The position numbers and the translations under genes were made by a program. Under the pieces are notes generated by a model. That model worked only from the letters and a program-made list of their open reading frames with translations, did no database searches and was not told the DNA's origin. This document shows, in pieces, positions 1 through 5,163 of a stretch of 7,718 nucleotides of DNA (positions are counted from its first letter, which is position 1; the number at the start of each line of letters is the position of its first letter). The stretch comes from an uncultured Lachnospiraceae bacterium (lineage in GTDB: Bacteria; Bacillota; Clostridia; Lachnospirales; Lachnospiraceae), in assembly GCA_958444395.1 (NCBI GenBank), contig CAUCOL010000080.1, positions 1 to 7,718 on the forward strand, given 5' to 3'.

Positions 1-62
1 GCCCGGGACTTAAAATCCCGTGGGTAGTGATACCCGTACCGGTTCGATTCCGGTCGCCGGCA
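1..62 (+). tRNA. tRNA-Leu (UAA anticodon), 3' part only
   Basis: The 5' end lies outside the window, so the 5' acceptor strand and D arm are missing. The anticodon stem pairs 4-8 with 16-20 around a 7-nt loop (9-15) with TAA at 11-13, which reads Leu UUA codons. A long variable arm (22-26 pairing with 31-35) identifies a class II tRNA, as expected for Leu. The T arm (38-42 with 50-54) has the loop TTCGATT. The 3' acceptor strand is 55-61 and the discriminator base is A62. CCA is not encoded: TTA follows. Confidence 0.93.
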
Positions 63-76
63 TTACTTAAAATTAG

Positions 77-120
77 AAGCTATGCGATAGTTGATTTGGT
101 CAACTGTTGCATAGCTTTTT
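77..120 (+). terminator. Rho-independent terminator after tRNA-Leu, in the greA leader
   Basis: Positions 77-94 pair with 100-117 in an 18-bp hairpin with two G-T pairs and a 5-nt loop (95-99), followed by a T-run to 120. The arms include AAGCTATGC and GCATAGCTT. It should end the tRNA transcript. It also fills nearly the whole gap before the next gene, whose ribosome binding site starts at 127, so any transcript entering that gene from upstream must pass it. Confidence 0.8.
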
Positions 121-139
121 GCATATGGAGGAGAAAAAG

Positions 140-640
140 ATGTATGACAGATTAACCCGAAAAGACATTGAGAAAATGGAACAGGAGGTGGAGCACAGAA
201 AACTGGTAGTTCGAAAAGAGGCACTGGAGGATGTAAAGGAAGCCAGGGCTCAGGGGGATTTGAGCGAGAACTTTGAATATAAGGCTGCCAAAAAATTTAA
301 AAATGAAAATGAAAGCAGGATACGTTATCTGGAACGAATGATCAAAACAGCGAAAGTGATCGAAGATAATTCGAATGCTAATGAAATAGGTTTGAATGAT
401 AAGGTCTGCCTGTATATTGAAGAAGACGATTGTGAAGAAGAATATAAGATCGTTACAACGATTCGGGCGGATGCATTAAATAATATGGTCAGTATCGAAT
501 CACCATTAGGAAAGGCTTTGCTAAAGCATCAGGAGGGGGATCGTGTCTTTATACCACTGGAAGGGAATGATGGTTATTATGTACAGATCCGCAAGATTAT
601 TAAAACAGATGATGAGTCTGAGCAGATCAGCCGCTTTTAG
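140..640 (+). CDS. greA: GreA/GreB-family transcript cleavage factor
   Basis: A 166-residue cytoplasmic protein expected to bind RNA polymerase through the secondary channel and stimulate cleavage of backtracked RNA. Residues 1-75 form the charged N-terminal coiled coil. At its tip is ARAQGDLSEN, with acidic D40 and E43 matching the catalytic-tip Asp and Glu of GreA (D41 and E44 in E. coli). The C-terminal FKBP-like domain contains SPLGKALL (121-128) followed by GDRVFI, typical of GreA. The length is slightly above the usual ~158 residues, with an acidic stretch IEEDDCEEE near 93-101. The start at 140 is chosen for GGAGGAG at 127-133 with a 6-nt spacer; in-frame ATGs at 107 and 125 lie in or against the terminator and lack such a site. 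Because this sequence is rather divergent, it could be a second Gre paralogue rather than the housekeeping copy. Confidence 0.9.
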   Translation: MYDRLTRKDIEKMEQEVEHRKLVVRKEALEDVKEARAQGDLSENFEYKAAKKFKNENESRIRYLERMIKTAKVIEDNSNANEIGLNDKVCLYIEEDDCEEEYKIVTTIRADALNNMVSIESPLGKALLKHQEGDRVFIPLEGNDGYYVQIRKIIKTDDESEQISRF

Positions 641-701
641 GAAAAAGTACCGGATAAGAGCCGAATCTGAAAAAAATAAAGTAGCCTATAGCAGGTATTT
701 C

Positions 702-710
702 TGTTATAAT
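702..710 (+). promoter_or_regulatory. Extended -10 promoter for the amino acid importer
   Basis: TGTTATAAT at 702-710 is a perfect extended -10 element (TG, one base, TATAAT). The matching -35 window around 682-687 is poor, which is common for extended -10 promoters. Transcription would start near 717, leaving a leader of about 155 nt before the first importer gene. The call is by motif only. Confidence 0.55.
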
Positions 711-724
711 AAGTTGTTAAAAGA

Positions 725-808
725 AACTATTCAGAATTGCCAGTGCATCATAAAAACAGGCGCGCTATGTGTTCCGGGACTGTAGGAGCGGAAAAACTGT
801 GAATAGTT
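725..808 (+). ncRNA. Possible structured leader RNA of the importer operon
   Basis: A closing stem of 9 perfect pairs joins AACTATTCA (725-733) with TGAATAGTT (800-808). It can continue, after a 7-nt bulge, with CAGT (741-744) pairing ACTG (796-799). Inside, GCAT (745-748) can pair ATGT (767-770) and TTCCG (772-776) can pair CGGAA (789-793), giving a three-way-junction-like fold. No known riboswitch or T-box motif was recognised and there is no T-run after it, so it is not a simple terminator. The fold was drawn by eye and has no covariation support. Confidence 0.35.
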
Positions 809-828
809 ACGAAAAAAATTAGAAAGGA

Positions 829-859
829 TCTATCTGTCAGAAAGAATGGAACAGATGGA
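829..859 (+). promoter_or_regulatory. Hairpin over the likely ribosome binding site of the importer gene
   Basis: Positions 829-837 pair with 851-859 (9 pairs, one G-T) around a 13-nt loop. The 3' arm includes GGA (857-859), part of the only weak purine-rich Shine-Dalgarno candidate before the ATG at 872. Folding could therefore limit translation. A 7-codon frame (846-869) ends 2 nt before the start codon. Functional relevance is inferred. Confidence 0.3.
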
Positions 860-871
860 ATGTGACTGAAA

Positions 872-2419
872 ATGACAAAAGCAAAAAAGAAACAGTGGGT
901 AAGTTACATTGTCTTTGCGATTGTCTGTTTGGCACTGATCGTTGGAATCGTTGTGCATAAGCAGCAAGTGCAGAAAAAAGAAATCAAAGAGGCAATGAAA
1001 AATGCGGTAACTTGTGTAGATGATCTGCCGGGAAAGAAGATCGGCGTACAGATTGGAACGACAGGAGATATCTATGCGTCTGACTATGAAAGTGATGGTT
1101 CTGGAACCGTAATAGAACGTTATAATAAGGGAACAGATGCGATTCAGGCAGTAAAAGACGGCAAAATCAACTGTGTTATTCTGGATGAACAGCCTTCTCT
1201 TGCATACACAGAGAAGAATCCGGAGTTAAAGATTCTGGATGAGGAATTTGCTCTGGAGGAGTATGCTATCTGTATCAGTAAAACGAATACAGAATTAAAG
1301 GCAAAGATCAATACTGCATTGGAGAAACTGACAAAAGATGGCACCCTGGATCAGATCAAAAAGAATTATACAGGATCCGATGAAGAAAAGGGAAAAACGC
1401 CATATAAAAAGCAGGATGTGGATCGCAGCAATGGTACATTGATTATGGCGACAAATGCAGCGTTCAAACCATATGAATATTATGAAGGCGGTGAGATCGT
1501 TGGTCTGGATGTAGATATGATGCAGGCTGTTTGTGATATACTTGGTATGAAGCTGCGTGTCGAGGATATGGAATTTGATGCGATCATCTCTGCGGTTACT
1601 TCCGGAAAAGCGGATGTTGGATGCGCCGGTATGACTGTAACTGAGGATCGTCTGAAGAATGTTGACTTTACAGATACCTATACGACAGCGAAACAGGTTA
1701 TTATTGTGAAGGATCCGAAAGCAGTAGCTGAGGCAGATTCCTTTAAAGAGCGTTTTAAAGATAATTTTATTAAAGATAAGAGATATGAATATATTGTTAA
1801 AGGATTTGTGAACACGATCCTTATTACAGTATTTGCCGTAATGATTGGTATTGTCCTGGGTGGATTGATCGCGATCATCCGTACCAGTCATGACAGAAAT
1901 GGTGGATTAAATATTTTAAACCTTCTGTGCCGTATTTATCTGACGGTAATGCGTGGTACACCGGCGGTTGTCCAGTTGCTGATCTTCTACTATATTATAC
2001 TGGTATCGGTAGATGCAAAGATCCTGGTGGCAGTGATCGCATTTGGCTTGAACTCTGCTGCATATGTGGCGGAGGTCGTTCGTTCCGGTATCATGTCTGT
2101 TGATATGGGGCAGTTTGAAGCAGGCCGAAGTCTTGGTTTGAACTACAGACAGACGATGTTTTCCATTATCATGCCACAGGCATTCAAGAACATCCTGCCG
2201 GCATTGTGTAATGAGTTTATCAGTCTGTTAAAGGAGACATCAATCAGTGGTTATATCGCATTGGTGGATCTTACAAAAGCAGGCGATATTATCCGAAGCA
2301 ACACATATGATGCATTTATGCCGTTGATCGCCGTTGCATTGATCTATCTGGTGATCGTTATGGCATTGACAGCAGGTGTAAACTGTCTGGAAAGGAGATT
2401 AAGAAATAATGAGCGATAA
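872..2419 (+). CDS. Polar amino acid ABC importer: permuted solute-binding domain fused to permease
   Basis: A 515-residue membrane protein expected to capture an amino acid outside the cell and pass it through the membrane. Residues 12-28 form an N-terminal anchor; no lipobox is evident. Residues 45-168 resemble lobe 2 plus the C-terminal helix of a family 3 binding protein ([17 protein letters not shown], then [11 protein letters not shown], ending [12 protein letters not shown]). Residues 187-281 resemble lobe 1, which normally comes first ([38 protein letters not shown] with the expected carboxylate-binding R260). Residues 305-506 are a HisM/GlnP-type permease with about five membrane segments, the RGTP motif (361-364) and the EAA loop (EAGRSLGL at 416-423, continuing to P435). 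ATG 872 is the first start after an in-frame stop, but its ribosome binding site is weak. The exact substrate cannot be read; glutamine, cystine, arginine or histidine are all possible. Together with the overlapping ATPase gene it forms a complete importer. Confidence 0.92.
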   Translation: MTKAKKKQWVSYIVFAIVCLALIVGIVVHKQQVQKKEIKEAMKNAVTCVDDLPGKKIGVQIGTTGDIYASDYESDGSGTVIERYNKGTDAIQAVKDGKINCVILDEQPSLAYTEKNPELKILDEEFALEEYAICISKTNTELKAKINTALEKLTKDGTLDQIKKNYTGSDEEKGKTPYKKQDVDRSNGTLIMATNAAFKPYEYYEGGEIVGLDVDMMQAVCDILGMKLRVEDMEFDAIISAVTSGKADVGCAGMTVTEDRLKNVDFTDTYTTAKQVIIVKDPKAVAEADSFKERFKDNFIKDKRYEYIVKGFVNTILITVFAVMIGIVLGGLIAIIRTSHDRNGGLNILNLLCRIYLTVMRGTPAVVQLLIFYYIILVSVDAKILVAVIAFGLNSAAYVAEVVRSGIMSVDMGQFEAGRSLGLNYRQTMFSIIMPQAFKNILPALCNEFISLLKETSISGYIALVDLTKAGDIIRSNTYDAFMPLIAVALIYLVIVMALTAGVNCLERRLRNNER

Positions 2420-3179
2420 GTTAGTACAAAATACATCCCAGGTGGAGGGAAATGTTCTGATCCAGGTAGAGAATCTGCATAAATCATTTGGCAGGCATGA
2501 GGTCTTAAAGGGAATTTCCACGACGATTTCTAAGGGAGAGGTTGTTGCGATCATCGGACCATCCGGTTGTGGAAAGTCTACCTTTTTACGTTCTCTGAAT
2601 CGTCTCGAAGATCCGACAGATGGTGTGATCTCCTTTGAGGGAACAGACATTACAGATGAGTCCGTAGATATCGACGTGATCCGTGAAAAGATCGGAATGG
2701 TATTTCAGCAGTTTAATCTTTTTCCGAATATGACAGTGAAGGAAAATATTATGCTGGCGCCGGTGAAGCGCAAAAAGATGACAAAAGAAGAGGCAGAGCA
2801 CCGTGCAAAAGAACTTCTGGAGAGAATCGGTCTGGCAGAAAAGGCAGACACATATCCGGCAATGCTGTCCGGAGGTCAGAAGCAGCGTATTGCGATTGCA
2901 CGTGCCCTGGCAATGAACCCGGATGTGATGCTGTTCGACGAACCGACATCTGCACTGGATCCTGAGATGGTCGGTGAGGTGCTGGAATTAATGAAAGAAC
3001 TGGCAGAAGATGGTATGACGATGGTGGTTGTAACGCATGAGATGGGATTTGCCAAAGAGGTTGCAAATCGCGTGTTGTTCCTTGATGATGGAAAGATCTG
3101 CGAGGAAAATAAACCGGAACAGCTGTTTGAACATCCAGAAAATAAGCGTTTGCAGGACTTTTTATCGAAAGTATTGTAG
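2409..3179 (+). CDS. Polar amino acid ABC importer ATPase (GlnQ/HisP/ArtP type)
   Basis: A 256-residue cytoplasmic nucleotide-binding subunit that should power the fused receptor-permease. All catalytic motifs are present: Walker [10 protein letters not shown] (50-58), Q-loop Q100 in [13 protein letters not shown], signature LSGGQ (153-157), Walker B VMLFDE (173-178), D-loop SALD (181-184) and switch H210 in [19 protein letters not shown] and the [10 protein letters not shown] segment are typical of polar amino acid ATPases. The usual length is about 240-250; the extra residues are a short N-terminal extension before [13 protein letters not shown]. The start overlaps the upstream gene by 11 nt, with AGGAG at 2393-2397 inside that gene, indicating translational coupling and a two-gene operon. 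Individual substrate names (glutamine, arginine, histidine) cannot be separated by sequence reading alone. Confidence 0.95.
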   Translation: MSDKLVQNTSQVEGNVLIQVENLHKSFGRHEVLKGISTTISKGEVVAIIGPSGCGKSTFLRSLNRLEDPTDGVISFEGTDITDESVDIDVIREKIGMVFQQFNLFPNMTVKENIMLAPVKRKKMTKEEAEHRAKELLERIGLAEKADTYPAMLSGGQKQRIAIARALAMNPDVMLFDEPTSALDPEMVGEVLELMKELAEDGMTMVVVTHEMGFAKEVANRVLFLDDGKICEENKPEQLFEHPENKRLQDFLSKVL

Positions 3180-3183
3180 AAAG

Positions 3184-3213
3184 GTTTCGTTAATTGTGAC
3201 GAAACATGTACAT
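3184..3213 (+). repeat. Inverted repeat and palindrome after the importer operon
   Basis: GTTTCGT (3184-3190) and ACGAAAC (3199-3205) form a 7-bp inverted repeat with an 8-nt loop. The perfect palindrome ATGTACAT (3206-3213) follows directly. No T-run follows, so this is a poor terminator by itself. It may be part of an RNA 3' end or a protein-binding site for the downstream genes. Confidence 0.35.
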
Positions 3214-3232
3214 ACTTATGAACAATGTGAAT

Positions 3233-3268
3233 GTTTTGTAAAAAAATCATCAAAACTCTTTCCTTTTT
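3233..3268 (+). terminator. Weak possible terminator of the importer operon
   Basis: GTTTTG (3233-3238) pairs with CAAAAC (3251-3256) across a 12-nt A-rich loop, and a pyrimidine-rich tail (TCTTTCCTTTTT) runs to 3268. The stem is short and AT-rich, so termination may be incomplete and the next genes may receive read-through. Confidence 0.35.
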
Positions 3269-3294
3269 GACGCAAGTGTGGTAGAACATATTCT
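3267..3294 (+). promoter_or_regulatory. Candidate promoter for the HPr-like/ArsR gene pair
   Basis: TTGACG (3267-3272, five of six bases of the -35 consensus) is followed after 16 nt by TATTCT (3289-3294, four of six of the -10 consensus). The 5' leader would be about 60 nt. An alternative weaker pair, TTGTGA (3194-3199) and TATGAA (3217-3222) with a 17-nt gap, lies upstream. These are motif matches only. Confidence 0.35.
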
Positions 3295-3362
3295 GGGCGA
3301 AAGCAAGAAAGAAAAAAGAGCAGGATTTATGAAAGCACAATCCAAAGGAAGGAGCATTCAAA

Positions 3363-3602
3363 ATGGGAGAGAGAATACCAGTTAATTTTAGAAACGTAGA
3401 AGATGTGAGTCGTTTTGTCAATATTTTATCAAAGTATGATGCAGACATCGATCTGTATTGTGGAAATTATTGTGTAGATGCCAAGTCATTGCTTGGAATA
3501 CTCACCATGGATCTGAGAAATCCAATGTTTATCAGAGCAAATTGCGATGCTTCTGATAAGACTGTATTGGTAAGAGAACTGAGAAAATGTGCACTTGCAT
3601 AG
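3363..3602 (+). CDS. HPr-like protein lacking the active-site histidine
   Basis: A 79-residue cytoplasmic protein. It aligns without gaps, at an offset of four residues, to remembered Bacillus HPr: SKYDAD (23-28) matches the HPr SKYDAD stretch, and VDAKSLLGIL (38-47) matches the segment around regulatory Ser46, which becomes S42. The active site is changed: HPr His15 is Asn11, Arg17 is Glu13 and Pro18 is Asp14. It therefore should not carry phosphate from enzyme I to PTS permeases. It retains the serine used by HPr kinase, as does Crh of Bacillus (known of that family), so a regulatory role is possible but unproven. The start is supported by AAGGAAGGAG at 3345-3354 with an 8-nt spacer. The next gene, an ArsR-family repressor, begins 15 nt after its stop, so the two are probably co-transcribed. 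Confidence 0.78.
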   Translation: MGERIPVNFRNVEDVSRFVNILSKYDADIDLYCGNYCVDAKSLLGILTMDLRNPMFIRANCDASDKTVLVRELRKCALA

Positions 3603-3617
3603 AACAGGGCAGATTTT

Positions 3618-3965
3618 ATGAGTGAAAAAAAAGAATATATGATCATTGATGGGGCGAAAGCCGGAGAGATTGACGAGAAGATGCCGGAAGAGAGTGAGTT
3701 ATACGAGCTGGCAGATCTGTTTAAGGTCTTTGGTGATTCGACCCGCATCAAAATCTTATATGTCTTGTTTGAGAATGAGATGTGTGTATATGATATCGCA
3801 CAGATTTTGAACATGACACAAAGTGCGATCTCGCACCAGCTTCGCATATTGAAGCAGAACCGTCTTGTGAAGTTTCGCAAGGAGGGAAAAAACGTACTGT
3901 ATACACTGGCAGATGAACATGTTTTCACAATCTTGAGCCAGGGTATGGAGCATATCGAAGAATAA
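3618..3965 (+). CDS. ArsR/SmtB-family repressor with an SmtB-like zinc site
   Basis: A 115-residue DNA-binding repressor. The winged helix-turn-helix spans about 30-98: LADLFKVFGDSTRIKIL (31-47), recognition region NMTQSAISHQLRILKQNRLV (65-84), and wing FRKEGKNVLYTL (86-97). The C-terminal helix has D99, H101, H112 and E115, matching the spacing of the SmtB alpha-5 zinc ligands D104, H106, H117 and E120. The alpha-3 region EMCVYDI (54-60) keeps only one of the two cysteines of the ELCVCDL metal motif, so an alpha-3 thiolate site is probably absent. By family knowledge, zinc binding would release the repressor from DNA. The start has only a weak ribosome binding site (AGGGCAG), consistent with translational coupling to the HPr-like gene upstream. 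No metal exporter gene is present in the window. Confidence 0.88.
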   Translation: MSEKKEYMIIDGAKAGEIDEKMPEESELYELADLFKVFGDSTRIKILYVLFENEMCVYDIAQILNMTQSAISHQLRILKQNRLVKFRKEGKNVLYTLADEHVFTILSQGMEHIEE

Positions 3966-3971
3966 AAGAAC

Positions 3972-4049
3972 CTGTATGGAATCTACCGGAATCTTTTCAG
4001 AACACCGGATGATGTTGGAAAGAGGAAACAGATTTCATACAGTTTTTTT
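3972..4049 (+). terminator. Strong nested rho-independent terminator after the ArsR gene
   Basis: Positions 3972-3984 pair with 4030-4042 (13 pairs, one G-T; outer arms CTGTATG and CATACAG). Inside, 3992-3998 pair with 4017-4023 and AACA (4001-4004) with TGTT (4013-4016). Seven T residues follow at 4043-4049. This cleanly ends the HPr-like/ArsR unit 7 nt after the stop codon. Confidence 0.85.
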
Positions 4050-4060
4050 GTTTTGGGAGA

Positions 4061-4126
4061 GGAAATTGCTCGCAACACGGAGCGGAGCAATTCTTGTAGG
4101 GCAAAACGCTGGTTTTGCCCTTTGTT
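4061..4126. repeat. Palindromic repeat unit, copy 1
   Basis: This 66-nt unit carries a 41-nt core (4086-4126) identical to copy 2. The core contains a perfect hairpin, GGGCAAAAC (4099-4107) pairing GTTTTGCCC (4112-4120) around GCTG, followed by a T/G-rich tail that could act as a terminator. The 5' half holds a second hairpin, AATTGCTC (4064-4071) with GAGCAATT (4085-4092). The nested palindromes resemble REP or small non-autonomous elements. No coding capacity is apparent. Confidence 0.75.
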
Positions 4127-4134
4127 TGTTTATA

Positions 4135-4218
4135 GGAAAATGCTCGCAACATTGAGCGAAGCCAACGAGAATTGCGAAGCAATTCTTGTAGGGCAAAACG
4201 CTGGTTTTGCCCTTTGTT
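4135..4218. repeat. Palindromic repeat unit, copy 2, with an 18-nt insertion
   Basis: This 84-nt unit repeats copy 1 with the same 41-nt core at 4178-4218, exactly 92 nt downstream. It differs by a few substitutions in the 5' half and by an extra 18 nt (about 4163-4180). The insertion creates a new hairpin, 4166-4175 pairing 4179-4188 with a GAA loop. The GGGCAAAAC/GTTTTGCCC hairpin is at 4191-4199 and 4204-4212. This and copy 1 are the main content of the 411-nt gene-free gap between the ArsR and exporter genes, apart from the terminator at its start and a possible promoter near its end. Confidence 0.75.
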
Positions 4219-4282
4219 CCTGCAGGGTAAGAAAAAATTAAGAATATCTCAATGGGAATGTAAAACAAAGTGTAAGAGGGTA

Positions 4283-4291
4283 TGATAAAAT
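4283..4291 (+). promoter_or_regulatory. Possible extended -10 promoter of the exporter operon
   Basis: TGATAAAAT (4283-4291) gives an extended -10 with five of six matches. An overlapping alternative is TATGAT at 4281-4286. No convincing -35 is visible. The stretch 4219-4376 shows nothing else apart from the ribosome binding site of the next gene. A promoter is expected here because a terminator and repeats isolate the operon from upstream. Confidence 0.35.
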
Positions 4292-4376
4292 AAAGCATAA
4301 GTGGAATATGTTTTCAGATATCTATGTTAAAACAGAGGAGATAGCAGGAAGCAAAAGAAGGAGAAAGGAGGAAAAA

Positions 4377-5126
4377 ATGAGAAAGTGTATTATTGACGTA
4401 AAGGATTTGTATAAAATCTACCCGATTGGAAAGAACAGAGTACGTGCGTTAAATGGTGTGAGTTTTAAGATATACGAAGGTGAGTTTTGTGCCATTGTAG
4501 GTACATCGGGATCCGGAAAATCAACCCTGCTGAATATGCTTGCCGGTCTGGAGAAGCCGACAAAGGGGGAGATCACGGTCGCAGGAGAACGGATCGATCA
4601 GTATAATGAGAACCGCCTTGTGCGTTTCCGCCGTGAGAAGGTTGGCTTTATCTTTCAGTCATTTAATCTGATCGGCACGATGAATGCAGTAGAAAATGTG
4701 GCACTGCCATTGGTATTCCGTGGGATATCAAAAAAGGTGCGGCTGAAGAAGGCGGAACAGATGATCGAATTGGTTGGACTGAAGAAGTACAGACTGCACA
4801 AGCCAAACCAGATGTCCGGTGGACAGCAGCAGCGTGTTGGCATGGCGAGAGCATTGGTGTTGAATCCAAGCATTGTATTTGCTGATGAGCCTACGGGTAA
4901 TCTGGATTCCAATACATCGGAAGAAATGATGGATCTGATGCGTAAGGTGCTGAGTGAAAGGAAGAAGACATTGGTTATGGTAACACATGACAATGATCTG
5001 GCAGCTCTGGCAGATCGGCAGATCCGTATCAAGGATGGTAAGATTGTTGATATTGTGGTGAATGAACCAGAGGAAGAGGGAAAGAAAACCGGGGATAAAG
5101 TAGAAGTGGTCGGGAGACCGGAGTAG
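4377..5126 (+). CDS. MacB/LolD-type ABC transporter ATPase
   Basis: A 249-residue cytoplasmic ATPase for the permease encoded two genes downstream. Motifs are complete: Walker A GTSGSGKST (42-50), Q-loop Q94 in FIFQSFNLIGTMNAVENV, signature MSGGQ (146-150) followed by QQRVGMARAL, Walker B IVFADE (166-171), D-loop NLD (175-177) and switch H204 in MVTHDNDLA. FNLI, ADEPTGNLDS and THD are characteristic of the MacB/LolD/FtsE group. The length is slightly over the usual ~220-235 because of a charged C-terminal tail (from about 228). The start at 4377 is chosen for the near-perfect AAAGGAGG at 4364-4371 with a 5-nt spacer; the in-frame ATG at 4308 has no comparable site. The secreted partner gene starts 37 nt after its stop. 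Substrate unknown. Confidence 0.92.
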   Translation: MRKCIIDVKDLYKIYPIGKNRVRALNGVSFKIYEGEFCAIVGTSGSGKSTLLNMLAGLEKPTKGEITVAGERIDQYNENRLVRFRREKVGFIFQSFNLIGTMNAVENVALPLVFRGISKKVRLKKAEQMIELVGLKKYRLHKPNQMSGGQQQRVGMARALVLNPSIVFADEPTGNLDSNTSEEMMDLMRKVLSERKKTLVMVTHDNDLAALADRQIRIKDGKIVDIVVNEPEEEGKKTGDKVEVVGRPE

Positions 5127-5163
5127 AAAACAGAACCGGAATGTGAAAATGGAGGAACGAAAA

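Noticed and set aside
1..62. tRNA-Leu 3' end as an integration site for a mobile element
   Set aside because: No integrase and no repeated copy of the tRNA 3' end were seen in the window; downstream genes look like ordinary chromosomal genes.
543..785. An 80-codon plus-strand frame overlapping the end of greA
   Set aside because: It overlaps a clear GreA-family gene in another frame, has no ribosome binding site and shows no recognisable protein features.
846..869. Seven-codon frame (MEQMECD) ending 2 nt before the importer start
   Set aside because: No good ribosome binding site and far too short to support alone; mentioned only as part of the leader.
872..960. Lipoprotein signal at the importer N-terminus
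   Set aside because: The hydrophobic stretch contains a Cys (residue 19) but in the middle of the helix without a lipobox context; a simple membrane anchor fits better.
1295..1891. Minus-strand frame of 198 codons inside the importer gene
   Set aside because: It lies wholly antisense to a conserved coding region; composition (His/Ile/Cys-rich) is that of a shadow frame and no start signals are present.
3329..3385. Short upstream frame (18 codons) overlapping the HPr-like start
   Set aside because: The ribosome binding site is weak and the strong one at 3345-3354 clearly serves the HPr-like ATG at 3363.
2876..3448. Minus-strand frame of 190 codons over the ATPase end and the HPr-like start
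   Set aside because: It is antisense to two supported genes and their intergenic region, with no family resemblance.
4061..4218. CRISPR-like array
   Set aside because: Only two units, with nested palindromes and non-unique flanks, and no regular spacers; more like an intergenic palindromic repeat.
5143..5163. GTG at 5143 as the start of the secreted protein
   Set aside because: GGAGG at 5151-5155 lies after it and is correctly spaced for the ATG at 5164, which also gives a normal signal peptide.
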